Positions 1 to 7,635 of a DNA stretch of 64,000 nt are shown here, in pieces. The notes beneath the pieces are model-generated. The model saw nothing but the letters and a program-made list of their open reading frames with translations. It was not told the DNA's origin and made no database searches. The stretch lies in the NCBI RefSeq assembly GCF_002159555.1, contig NZ_NFIV01000002.1, forward strand, positions 1 through 64,000, read 5' to 3'. Every line of letters starts with the position of its first letter. The first letter of the stretch is position 1. The position numbers were made by a program, and so were the translations under genes. The DNA is from Muribaculum sp. An289. Its GTDB lineage: Bacteria; Bacteroidota; Bacteroidia; Bacteroidales; UBA932.

Positions 1-222
1 GATAGTCTGGCAAAGATAAATTCAAATCGGCGCGCTCGTCCCATCCTTGTAATTACCTATACTTCAATATTTTCAAAGAACTTTTGCGATTTTTTACCGG
101 ACACTAATGAAAAAAAGACTTTCATCAGAAAGTCTCTCAATTATTTGCAATTTTTTTACCTCGCCAAAGTGTCAAACTCCCGGCGAATATCTGAAAGGTT
201 TGGTGCTCTATGTAGAATAATT
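1..222. other. left edge, no gene seen
   Basis: No convincing coding sequence is visible. The stretch holds one short perfect hairpin: AGACTTTC at 116-123, loop ATCA, GAAAGTCT at 128-135. An A-run lies just left of it, so read on the minus strand the hairpin is followed by a T-run like an intrinsic terminator; which transcript it would end is unclear. Confidence 0.4.
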
Positions 223-253
223 TTGGAAATATTAAAATTAGTATTAACTTTGC
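223..253 (+). promoter_or_regulatory. promoter of tRNA-Cys
   Basis: TTG at 223-225, a 19-nt spacer and TAACTTTGC at 245-253 match the Bacteroidota primary sigma consensus (TTTG about 19 nt before TAnnTTTG). The tRNA begins 13 nt after the -7 element. Confidence 0.8.
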
Positions 254-265
254 AATCCCATTCAA

Positions 266-336
266 GGTGCTATGGCCGAGTGGTTAGGCAATGGTCTGCA
301 AAACCATGTACAGCAGTTCGATTCTGCTTGGCACCT
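266..336 (+). tRNA. tRNA-Cys (GCA)
   Basis: A 71-nt cloverleaf. The acceptor arm GGTGCTA (266-272) pairs with TGGCACC (329-335), followed by U as discriminator, which is usual for tRNA-Cys. The anticodon stem ATGGT/ACCAT encloses the loop CTGCAAA, giving anticodon GCA. The T-arm carries GTTCGATTC. CCA is not encoded. It has its own promoter just upstream. Confidence 0.95.
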
Positions 337-533
337 CTCTTTTTTCAGATTTACATTTTGGCAATCAGGTCTGAACTTTTGAACCAGCGGATAATTTGCA
401 AAATGTTGATAATCAGTATTTTATTAAAATTACCCTGTCTTTTGAGAAGCGCTCATAAGAAGTTCATACTTAGCAATTTCCGGTTCAATTATCAAATTGC
501 GCAAAACATTGCAAATCAATGAAAAATACTCTA
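337..533. other. gene-free spacer with a repeat fragment
   Basis: Nothing coding is supported between tRNA-Cys and the hairpins before tRNA-Asp. Positions 403-437 closely match one AT-rich arm (TTGATAATCAGTATTTTATT and what follows) of the palindromic repeat family that appears whole at 15.4, 30.6, 57.5 and 61.0 kb. It looks like a degraded or truncated copy without the central hairpin. Confidence 0.5.
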
Positions 534-573
534 AAAAGGAGGACTTTTCAAGTCCTCAAAAAGTCCTCCTTTT
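534..573. terminator. bidirectional intrinsic terminator
   Basis: A perfect 15-bp inverted repeat, AAAAGGAGGACTTTT (534-548) and its complement (559-573), with a 10-nt loop. Each arm ends in a T-run in its own direction, so it can stop transcripts from either side, probably the tRNA-Cys transcript on the plus strand. Confidence 0.7.
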
Positions 574-631
574 AGTCCACCTCCAGACTGCTCCGGAATG
601 CCGTATTTTGCCATACCGGCATATACGAAAA

Positions 632-661
632 AATCCTTGAAGTAGTTGGACTTCAAGGATT
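632..661 (-). terminator. terminator after tRNA-Asp
   Basis: A 12-bp perfect stem (AATCCTTGAAGT at 632-643 with its complement at 650-661) and a 6-nt loop. On the minus strand it is followed by a run of six T. It lies 25 nt downstream of the tRNA-Asp 3' end. Confidence 0.75.
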
Positions 662-686
662 TGCGTTCATTTGCCAAATTGTTTGG

Positions 687-761
687 CGGTGCGGACGGGG
701 CTCGAACCCGCGACCCCCGGCGTGACAGGCCGGTATTCTAACCAAACTGAACTACCGCACC
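687..761 (-). tRNA. tRNA-Asp (GTC)
   Basis: Read on the minus strand, the acceptor arm GGTGCGG pairs with CCGCACC and G is the discriminator. The anticodon stem CCGGC/GCCGG holds the loop CTGTCAC, giving anticodon GTC. The T-loop is GGTTCGAGC. Length 75 nt, no encoded CCA. Confidence 0.95.
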
Positions 762-781
762 GGATTTTCCTGAACGGAGTT

Positions 782-812
782 GCAAAGATAATCATTATTT
801 CGATACTGACAA
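782..812 (-). promoter_or_regulatory. promoter of tRNA-Asp
   Basis: On the minus strand TTG (812-810), 19 nt, then TATCTTTGC (790-782), ending 20 nt before the tRNA. It has the same architecture as the promoters of the other two tRNAs in the window. Confidence 0.8.
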
Positions 813-916
813 GGCGAATTTGATTTTATTTGAAAAAAATATGTGAGAGACAAATTCAAAAATGCATGGCAGTATCAGCGGTCGGAATGGGGGGACTGGC
901 AGCCGGATATACGGTA

Positions 917-1450
917 TCAGTCGCGGCGGCCGAAAAATGAAAAATGTACGTTCCCGTATTTCCTCTCTTTTATGAAACCCGGTTCCGAACTGAAAGAATA
1001 GGTGCCGGGATGTTCCAATATCAGTGTCCCGATTTCGCTTAAAAAACCTATCGCCCTGCCCGGTATGGTGTCAAGACCTTCTATTGCGTATGGGGGGTCG
1101 GCGAAAATGATATCGTATTTTCTTTTGCAGATGTCGAGAAAATCGAAAACATTGTGCCTGATGACGGTTATATTGTCGAACCCGAACTGTTTCGCCGTAT
1201 TGCGGATGAAGGCGGCATTGGCGGGGGACATTTCAATGCAATGGATTTCACCGGCGCCCCGTGAAGCGAATTCAAAGGAAATGCTCCCTGTGCCTCCGAA
1301 AAGATCCAGTACCGAAAGCCCCTCGAATTCGTATTCATTCGAGATGATATTGAAAAGTCCCTCTTTCGCAAAATCCGTGGTCGGACGGGCTTCGTATTTG
1401 GCCGGGAGACTGATTGTCTTTCCCCTGTTTTTCCCTCCTATGATTCTCAT
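917..1450 (-). CDS. rsmD: 16S rRNA m2G966 methyltransferase RsmD
   Basis: Methylates N2 of G966 in 16S rRNA with S-adenosylmethionine during small-subunit assembly in the cytoplasm. The 177-aa protein opens with the RsmD RNA-binding signature RIIGGKNRGK (residues 2-11), followed by the SAM-binding loop DLFGGTGS (49-56) and the catalytic DPPY (118-121). Length fits the family. Its ATG overlaps the stop of the upstream DUF3822 gene by ATGA, so the two are translationally coupled, a pairing common in Bacteroidales. The transcript probably starts before the membrane-anchored protein gene at 2836. Confidence 0.93.
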   Translation of the reverse strand: MRIIGGKNRGKTISLPAKYEARPTTDFAKEGLFNIISNEYEFEGLSVLDLFGGTGSISFEFASRGAGEIHCIEMSPANAAFIRNTAKQFGFDNITVIRHNVFDFLDICKRKYDIIFADPPYAIEGLDTIPGRAIGFLSEIGTLILEHPGTYSFSSEPGFIKERKYGNVHFSFFGRRD

Positions 1451-2154
1451 TTCAATATTTCTACTCCGGAAAAATATCTGTAAAGGAGCATTTCCTGGTC
1501 ATGTCCGAGGTTCTCCCTGAAATAAATCGTGGTTACTTCCGGATTTATCTGGAATTGTTTCAATGCGGAAAATATGAAATACATGGCGGTCGTAAAGTCC
1601 TGTGCATTGAAGGAGTTGCACAGTAGCAGCTTCCCGTCCTCCGCTATGGCCAGGCTCAGCAGGGAGTCCCTGTATGAAGCGATGACCCTGTTGTGGCAGG
1701 GGAGGCCGTACAGCTCTTCCAGCATCCAGTACATTTCAGGAAAAGGCCTGCAATCCGAAGGCAGTGAGGAAAGTATGGCTCTGAGCGGAGACCCTTCGCC
1801 GGGTATGGCATATACGAGCACGGCATCGGCAGGGGTTATCCTCGCGCATTCAACCTTTTCATTTTCTTCCGGCCGATCGTATTCGGCGAGGAGGTTTCGC
1901 AGAACCTTGTCTTTGTCCGCATTTTCCGTGTCCGGCATCAGTCCGGCAGGTATGAGGGTGCATCTGTGTGTCCTGTACGAAATGCGGTACTCCTTGTACG
2001 GATAGGAGAAGATTCGGGATGAGTACAGTTCCTCGATCTCGCAGAAATCCTTTTCCGAAACGGTCCTGCCGTCGGTGTCCGTTATTTTATAAGAATATCC
2101 ATTCAAGAAGACTTGAATGGATATCCTGTATTTTTCCACGTATCCTGTGGTCAT
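1447..2154 (-). CDS. DUF3822 family protein
   Basis: A 235-aa cytoplasmic protein of unknown role that in Bacteroidales typically precedes rsmD, as here. No signal peptide and no cysteine-rich or nucleotide-binding loop is obvious. The family has been suggested to have an actin-like ATPase fold, which I cannot confirm by eye. I chose the ATG at 2154 (MTTGYVEKY) because it lies 1 nt after the upstream stop; a start 21 nt earlier would overlap that gene. Its end overlaps rsmD by 4 nt. Context suggests a ribosome-related or housekeeping role, as inference only. Confidence 0.75.
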   Translation of the reverse strand: MTTGYVEKYRISIQVFLNGYSYKITDTDGRTVSEKDFCEIEELYSSRIFSYPYKEYRISYRTHRCTLIPAGLMPDTENADKDKVLRNLLAEYDRPEENEKVECARITPADAVLVYAIPGEGSPLRAILSSLPSDCRPFPEMYWMLEELYGLPCHNRVIASYRDSLLSLAIAEDGKLLLCNSFNAQDFTTAMYFIFSALKQFQINPEVTTIYFRENLGHDQEMLLYRYFSGVEILK

Positions 2155-2155
2155 G

Positions 2156-2836
2156 TTATTCCCAGTTGCCGGCATTATTGTTAGGCGAAGTGATGCTGCC
2201 CACCATCAGGCCCGGATATTTTCCGGTGTCTTTCCTGTCGGCATCAAGATTGATGCGGAGCTGGTTGTCAAGCCCTTTAAGCAGGCTCTTGTAAGGCATG
2301 CATGCTTCGAACAGAGGCACGTCCACGCCGGAAACCTTGCTGATTACGGCATTCATTATGATTGAATCGCCGCTGAAAGGAATGAAAGCGAGGGAATCTA
2401 TGCTGAAATTGGTCCTGCCTTTAAAAAGGGTATCCCTTACAGGAATCTCGGTCTCGATTCTGAATACGAGATTCTTGTCGCCCTTGTCGTACATGGCTTG
2501 CAGCTGTTCAGGCGTTATCCGAGGATTACGCTTTTTGATGGCTTCGGTGTGGGCTACGGCCGCAGAGTCGTCCATGGAACCGATTTGCTTGATAATCGAA
2601 ATGTTACCGTTGTAATAATAATCCTTGAGAGAATCTATTGAAGAAGCAAAGCGGTCGTAGGTGCTTTTGTATGCTACCTGCAATGTCCTGATGTCTTTGA
2701 GCCTTTCGATGCCGACAGCTTCGCGCTGTTTCTGTTCCTTCTGGAAATTAACTGGTTTCATCACGCTGGCGACAATCAGATAAAGCAATCCCAAAATGAG
2801 GATCGGAAAAATAACGATAGTAAGTACTTTTTTCAT
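2156..2836 (-). CDS. membrane-anchored periplasmic protein, unknown
   Basis: A 226-aa protein with an N-terminal hydrophobic segment (about residues 4-25) and no lipobox, so probably an inner-membrane anchor with a periplasmic body. Residues about 30-60 are charged and helical-looking (QKEQKQREAVGIERLKDIR). The remainder is mixed with no motif I recognise. It heads the three-gene run with DUF3822 and rsmD, separated by 1 nt. The C-terminus is Asn-rich (SPNNNAGNWE). Function unknown; the conserved neighbourhood argues it is a real gene. Confidence 0.65.
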   Translation of the reverse strand: MKKVLTIVIFPILILGLLYLIVASVMKPVNFQKEQKQREAVGIERLKDIRTLQVAYKSTYDRFASSIDSLKDYYYNGNISIIKQIGSMDDSAAVAHTEAIKKRNPRITPEQLQAMYDKGDKNLVFRIETEIPVRDTLFKGRTNFSIDSLAFIPFSGDSIIMNAVISKVSGVDVPLFEACMPYKSLLKGLDNQLRINLDADRKDTGKYPGLMVGSITSPNNNAGNWE

Positions 2837-2915
2837 TATTTATTGTAAATTTAATTTTGTTTCACAAAAGTCCCACAAAAGTATACATTTTATTTAGTTC
2901 CCGCAATATAATTTT

Positions 2916-2924
2916 TAATTTTGC
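2916..2924 (+). promoter_or_regulatory. promoter core of the DHH-to-hydrolase gene run
   Basis: TAATTTTGC matches the TAnnTTTGC -7 element and ends 18 nt before the ATG at 2943. The -33 element is weak (TTAG near 2894). Confidence 0.55.
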
Positions 2925-2942
2925 ACCCAGAAAAATTGTAAT

Positions 2943-3977
2943 ATGTTGAATATTCATGCTGAATCCGTCGCCGAACTGGTGAGAACCGTTGAAAACGGAA
3001 GGAAATTTTGTATCGTCGGCCACACTTCTCCGGACGGGGATGCGGTGGGTGCCTGCGTTGCCATGAGGGAATTCCTGCGAAGCCTCGGCAAGGAGGCCGT
3101 AATCGTATTGCCCAACCGTTTTCCGGCCTTTTTAAGGCATCTGGACCCCGAAGGCACTATCCTTCTGTACGATGCGGACAAGGAAAGGGCCGGCAGGGCG
3201 ATATCCGGTTCCCAGGTCTTGTTTTGCCTCGATTTCAACAGTTTTTCCAGGACTGACGAGATGGCGGATGCCCTTGAAGCCTCTAAGGCAAGGAAAATCC
3301 TCATAGACCACCACATAGGCCCGGATGTCCGAAGTTTCGATCTGACACTTTCCATGACGGACATATCTTCTACGTGCGAACTGCTGTACCATATCCTGAA
3401 AATGTTTCCGAATGTAGGCGGGAACGCATCGCTTTTGCCTCCCCTTACGGCAGAAGCCCTTTTTACGGGCATGACTACGGATACGAACAATTTCGCCAAT
3501 TCGGTATATCCTTCCACCTTTTCGATGGCTTCGGAACTGCTGGCGGCAGGAGTGGACCGCACGGCAATGCTTTGCAGGCTGTACAACCAGTTTTCGGAAG
3601 GCAGGCTGAGGCTGATCGGGGAACTGCTGAGGAACAGGATGAAGATAGTGGACGGGAAGTTTTCCTACATGATGCTCCCTTTCGGATTGCAGCACGAGTA
3701 CGGGTATTCCAAGGGAGATGTTGAAGGGGTGGTGAACAGGCCGTTGGAAATCAAGGATGTGCTGATATCCGTGCTGTTCACTGAGGATAAGGATTTCGTG
3801 AGGGTTTCCATCAGGAGCAAGCCGGATGTGGATGTAAATGCCTTTGCGCGAAAATATTTTAACGGTGGCGGGCACAAGAATGCCGCCGGGGGCAGGCTGG
3901 AAATGGACATGGGAATGATTCCGGAATATTTCGCCGCTTCAGTGAGGGAGTATGCCATGCAGGCACATCTTTTGTAA
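2943..3977 (+). CDS. nrnA: DHH/DHHA1 phosphoesterase, NrnA-like
   Basis: Likely cleaves short oligoribonucleotides and/or 3'-phosphoadenosine 5'-phosphate, finishing RNA decay in the cytoplasm. The 344-aa protein has the DHH motif set: GHTSPDGDAVG (about 26-36), DFN (about 99-101), DHH (about 126-128) and DTNNF (about 183-187), all metal-site motifs, then the C-terminal DHHA1 signature GGGHKNAAGG (about 315-324). Length and order fit the NrnA family. It is the first gene of a plus-strand run reaching about 9.0 kb, with a promoter core ending 18 nt upstream. Some relatives act on cyclic dinucleotide products, so the natural substrate is not certain. Confidence 0.88.
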   Translation: MLNIHAESVAELVRTVENGRKFCIVGHTSPDGDAVGACVAMREFLRSLGKEAVIVLPNRFPAFLRHLDPEGTILLYDADKERAGRAISGSQVLFCLDFNSFSRTDEMADALEASKARKILIDHHIGPDVRSFDLTLSMTDISSTCELLYHILKMFPNVGGNASLLPPLTAEALFTGMTTDTNNFANSVYPSTFSMASELLAAGVDRTAMLCRLYNQFSEGRLRLIGELLRNRMKIVDGKFSYMMLPFGLQHEYGYSKGDVEGVVNRPLEIKDVLISVLFTEDKDFVRVSIRSKPDVDVNAFARKYFNGGGHKNAAGGRLEMDMGMIPEYFAASVREYAMQAHLL

Positions 3978-4002
3978 AACAAATTTTTCTGTGCATTTGA
4001 AA

Positions 4003-4578
4003 ATGAAGAGAGGAACGATAAGTATTTTGACCTTTGCGGCGGCCGTCCTTGCGCTGTCGCAGATTTCTGCATGTACGTCCCAGAGCCTTGAAACCACCTA
4101 TGCCACTCTGGAGGAATCAATCGACAGGTACATAGCATCGCATTTTTCCGATTCCGTAGCATATACGATACACAGGAACGCCGGTTCTAACAGGGTAACG
4201 GTGAATCCTTCGGATTCGGCCGGATTCGAGATTCCCTCGGATACGCTGATGGCAGGAGGTACCGTCGTTTTCGATTACGCCCTGTATCTTTTCGGCAACT
4301 CGTTTCCTCCGCAGGATATGATAGCCGCCACTACGGAGGAACTCGCCGGACAGGGCGGAATATGGGGCGACTCAACTACTTTCGTTCCGGTGACGGTAAA
4401 CCTGTCGGACAAGCATCTGCTTCCGGGCCTGAGGAACGGTCTGCTGGGAGTGTATGCAGGGGAGGAGTGCTACATCCTGTTTTCGGCGAAGTACGGCTTC
4501 GGCAACAAGGAAATCAATGCAATTCCGAAAATGTCGTCGCTGATGTATCATGTCTGGGTCCATAGTATAGAAAATTGA
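4003..4578 (+). CDS. FKBP-like lipoprotein (short)
   Basis: A 191-aa protein with a lipoprotein signal ending ISAC (Cys about 25), so probably anchored in the outer or inner membrane facing the periplasm. The C-terminal half has an FKBP-type peptidyl-prolyl isomerase pattern (LLPGLRNGLLGVYAGEECYI, then YGFGN), but the usual VFDT-type active-site strand is not clear. It may be a divergent or binding-only FKBP. I chose the ATG at 4003 because the signal peptide begins there; an upstream in-frame ATG at 3952 lies inside the preceding gene. A second FKBP-type lipoprotein follows 16 nt later. Confidence 0.7.
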   Translation: MKRGTISILTFAAAVLALSQISACTSQSLETTYATLEESIDRYIASHFSDSVAYTIHRNAGSNRVTVNPSDSAGFEIPSDTLMAGGTVVFDYALYLFGNSFPPQDMIAATTEELAGQGGIWGDSTTFVPVTVNLSDKHLLPGLRNGLLGVYAGEECYILFSAKYGFGNKEINAIPKMSSLMYHVWVHSIEN

Positions 4579-4594
4579 AAAATAGATTAAAATT

Positions 4595-5611
4595 ATGAAT
4601 ATAAGAATCTTATCTCGTTTAGTATTGGCCGCGGCTCCGCTGGTTGCAGCAGTTTCGTGCGCAAAGGAGCCGACGGACAGCACATATTCTTCTTCTAAAA
4701 AAGTGCTTGAAGCGTGGCTCAATATCAATTATCCCGACATATCCCCTTCAGGTAGGGGCATATACGTAATCGATTCGCGGCCAGGTACGGGACAGGCCAT
4801 GGACGATTCGTCGGTATATGTTTTTGTGGATTACAGCATTACGGATCTGGAAGGGAACTATGTCGAGACAACGGACGAAACCATAAACAGGCGCCTTGGC
4901 ACATACGTGGCTTCCAATTATTACGGTGCAAGGGTGATGGTAAGAAAGGACGGACAGCTTTATGCGGGGGTCGAGGACATGCTCGACATGATGAACGTGG
5001 GGGGATACATGAAGGCCGTCATTCCTTCATGGTTCCTTAATTCGGATGTCTACGATGAGGTTGAGGAATATTATGCCAACGACCCGGGAGGAAGCCATTA
5101 TATCTATGAGATATCCATCAAATACGCCACGGACGACATAGAGCAGTGGGAAAAGGATACCCTCGAAAGTTATTCGCGGAAATATTATGACGGGCTGGAT
5201 TCGTTGATGGAAGGTTTCTATTACAAGGTCCTGAATGTCGGGACGGGGGATACGATTCCCAACGACTCCACTATATATATAAGGTATGTGGGAAAATTGC
5301 TGGACGGACATGTTTTCGATACGAATATCAGGGATACTGCGAAAAAATACGGTATTTTCGATGATTCGAAGGATTATGATGTCCCGGCGAAGGTAAAGAT
5401 GTCCTCTTCCGCTTCTGGGATAACGCTGGAAAGCTCCACCGTGGTCACGGGATTCGGCGAAACCCTTTTCAGGATGGACAACAACCAGGAGGTGGTGTCT
5501 TTCTTCTCATCGGACATGGGATACGGTGCAAGCGGAAGCGGGAATGCGATTCCTCCGTACTCGCCCCTTGTTTTCCATGTGACAATAGTAGAATACGACG
5601 AATATGAATAG
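4595..5611 (+). CDS. FKBP-type peptidyl-prolyl isomerase lipoprotein
   Basis: A 338-aa protein with a lipoprotein signal (SCAKEP, Cys about 23). The body seems to hold two FKBP-like modules. The first (about 60-180) contains YVFVDYSITDLEGNYVETT and VGGYMKAVIPSWF. The second (about 210-335) has YIRYVGKLLDGHVFDTN, the classic FKBP strand with VFDT, then FGETLF and MGYGASGSGNAIPPYSPL, the usual last part of the fold. It probably assists folding of exported proteins in the periplasm. Its stop overlaps the start of the MATE gene by 8 nt, so the two are co-translated. Confidence 0.82.
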   Translation: MNIRILSRLVLAAAPLVAAVSCAKEPTDSTYSSSKKVLEAWLNINYPDISPSGRGIYVIDSRPGTGQAMDDSSVYVFVDYSITDLEGNYVETTDETINRRLGTYVASNYYGARVMVRKDGQLYAGVEDMLDMMNVGGYMKAVIPSWFLNSDVYDEVEEYYANDPGGSHYIYEISIKYATDDIEQWEKDTLESYSRKYYDGLDSLMEGFYYKVLNVGTGDTIPNDSTIYIRYVGKLLDGHVFDTNIRDTAKKYGIFDDSKDYDVPAKVKMSSSASGITLESSTVVTGFGETLFRMDNNQEVVSFFSSDMGYGASGSGNAIPPYSPLVFHVTIVEYDEYE

Positions 5612-6998
5612 TCCGGGTGTCTCACCTACGGTTCTGGGGACGGAACCGATAGGAAAATTGTTGAAAACTTACGCCATACCGGCTATCATAGCGATGACGG
5701 CTTCGTCATTGTACAATATGATAGACAGTATATTCATCGGACATGGTGTCGGGGCTTACGCCATTTCGGGCATAGCCGTCACCTTCCCTCTGATGAACCT
5801 TGCGGCAGCCTTCGGCACCCTTGTCGGTGTCGGCGCCTCCACCCTGATTTCCGTCCTTTTGGGGCAAAGGAACTATGAGGCCGCGACGAAGGTATTGAGC
5901 AATACCGTGACCCTTTGTCTGATAGCCGGTATCGCTTTCAGTGCCGTGGCTCTGATATTCCTCGATCCGATATTGCTTTTTTTCGGTGCGAGTGAAAATA
6001 CCATAGGGTATGCGAGGGACTATATGCGGGTGATATTGCTCGGCAACGTCATAACGCATCTTTACCTCGGTCTGAACAATCTCCAGAGGGCAATAGGGGA
6101 GCCCAAGAAGGCGATGGGGGCGACCCTTTTCACTGTCGTGCTCAATGTCGCCCTCGCGCCGATATTCATATTCACATTCAAAATGGGGACGGGAGGGGCC
6201 GCGCTTGCGACTGTGATAGCGCAATTGGTGGCCGCCGTGTGGGTTTTCTTCGAATTTACCAAAAAGACGAAAGCTGTCCATTTCGGGAAAAAGATAATCA
6301 TGCTCGACCGCAGGATAGCCCGTGATTCGCTGTCCATCGGTTTTGCTCCGTTTCTGATGAATGTCGCGGCCTGCCTGATTGTGATTTTCCTCAATAAGCA
6401 GATGATGAAGTACGGAGGGGATTTGGCCATAGGCGCTTACGGCATAGTGAACAGGATAAGTTTCCTTTTCCTTATGATTGTTTTCGGTCTTAACCAGGGT
6501 ATGCAGCCTATAGCCGGTTACAACTATGGGGCGAGACAGTATGCCCGTGTGAAGGAAGTCTTCTGGAAGACTGTCAGATACGCCATCGTGGTAATGAGTG
6601 TCGGCTTCATTCTCGGCCTTGCTTTCCCTAAGGCGGTGGCATCGGTGTTCACTTCGGATGCGGAGCTTATCCGTCTCTCGGCAATGGGCCTCACGATTAC
6701 CGTACTGATGTTCCCGCTCGTGGCCTTCCAGGTCGTGACATCCAATTTTTTCCAGTCGATGGGCATGGTGAACAAGGCCATCTGGCTTTCGCTTTCGCGC
6801 CAGATTCTTTTCCTTCTTCCTTGCATTTTCCTTCTTCCGCACCTGTTTGCGGACAATCCGATACAGGGCGTATGGGCAAGTTTCCCGGTTTCGGACTTCT
6901 TTGCGACCATATTGGCGGCCATATTGTTGAAGGGCCTTATGAATAAATTTGATAAACTAAAGGACGGAGACGACCCGTCAATCCTCGGAGGTATTTGA
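5604..6998 (+). CDS. MATE family efflux transporter
   Basis: A 464-aa integral inner-membrane protein with about twelve hydrophobic segments, the length and pattern of multidrug and toxin extrusion antiporters (NorM/MepA type), which export cationic compounds using sodium or proton gradients. The opening IGKLLKTYAIPAIIAMTAS and the following MIDSIFIGHGVG are typical of the first two helices. The substrate cannot be told from sequence. Translation is coupled to the FKBP gene upstream (8-nt overlap). The next gene starts 2 nt after the stop, preceded by GGAGG. Confidence 0.9.
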   Translation: MNSPGVSPTVLGTEPIGKLLKTYAIPAIIAMTASSLYNMIDSIFIGHGVGAYAISGIAVTFPLMNLAAAFGTLVGVGASTLISVLLGQRNYEAATKVLSNTVTLCLIAGIAFSAVALIFLDPILLFFGASENTIGYARDYMRVILLGNVITHLYLGLNNLQRAIGEPKKAMGATLFTVVLNVALAPIFIFTFKMGTGGAALATVIAQLVAAVWVFFEFTKKTKAVHFGKKIIMLDRRIARDSLSIGFAPFLMNVAACLIVIFLNKQMMKYGGDLAIGAYGIVNRISFLFLMIVFGLNQGMQPIAGYNYGARQYARVKEVFWKTVRYAIVVMSVGFILGLAFPKAVASVFTSDAELIRLSAMGLTITVLMFPLVAFQVVTSNFFQSMGMVNKAIWLSLSRQILFLLPCIFLLPHLFADNPIQGVWASFPVSDFFATILAAILLKGLMNKFDKLKDGDDPSILGGI

Positions 6999-6999
6999 C

Positions 7000-7629
7000 A
7001 TGAGTGATTTTTCATCGGAACATTATGTAATCAATATCGGGCGCCAGTACGGAAGCGGCGGCCGAGAGATAGCTTTCAAGCTGGGTGAGAGGCTCGGCAT
7101 AAAGGCATACGACACGGAAATCATCACTGAGACCGCGAAACGGAGCGGGTTCAGCCCGGAGATTTTCAAGAAAAGCGATGAGAAGGTGAAAAAATTCTCT
7201 TTGTTTTCGGCCTTCAGCCACGGCATCCAGTATGAGAGCACAAACTTCATGGACGGGAACGAGCTGTTCCTTATCCAAAGCGAGACCATACGCTCGATAG
7301 CAAGGTCCGAATCCGCGATTTTTGTCGGAAGATGTGCGGATTACATCCTCAGGGACCATCCGAGGATAGCCAATGTCTTCATCAGTGCCCCTGATGAAGA
7401 AAGGGTGGCCAGGGTGATGAAACGCAGGAATATTTCCGAGGCGGAGGCGAAGTCGCGGATAGAGCAGACCGACAAGAAAAGGGCCGAATATTACAATTAT
7501 TACACTTTCGGAGAATGGGGAGTGGCGCATACCTATCATTTGTGCATAGATTCGTCCGTCCTCGGCATCGACGGGACTGTGGATTTCATATTGGATTTTA
7601 TCGATAAGAAAATAAGTATTCGTCAATAG
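7000..7629 (+). CDS. cytidylate kinase-like family protein
   Basis: A 209-aa cytoplasmic P-loop kinase of the cytidylate-kinase-like family. The phosphate-binding loop is GRQYGSGGREIA (about 14-25), where GSGG replaces the usual GxGKS/T, as is normal in this subfamily. VGRCADYIL and RVARVMKRRN are the later conserved blocks (lid/NMP region). The true phosphate acceptor is unknown; the genuine CMP kinase may lie elsewhere. A strong GGAGG lies about 8 nt before the ATG, inside the end of the MATE gene. It sits in the middle of the run from the DHH gene to the hydrolase. Confidence 0.8.
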   Translation: MSDFSSEHYVINIGRQYGSGGREIAFKLGERLGIKAYDTEIITETAKRSGFSPEIFKKSDEKVKKFSLFSAFSHGIQYESTNFMDGNELFLIQSETIRSIARSESAIFVGRCADYILRDHPRIANVFISAPDEERVARVMKRRNISEAEAKSRIEQTDKKRAEYYNYYTFGEWGVAHTYHLCIDSSVLGIDGTVDFILDFIDKKISIRQ

Positions 7630-7635
7630 CCGGCT

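Noticed and set aside
145-522. Open frame of 125 codons over tRNA-Cys
   Set aside because: It crosses the tRNA and AT-rich repeat sequence, has no start context or protein-like composition, and is a chance frame.
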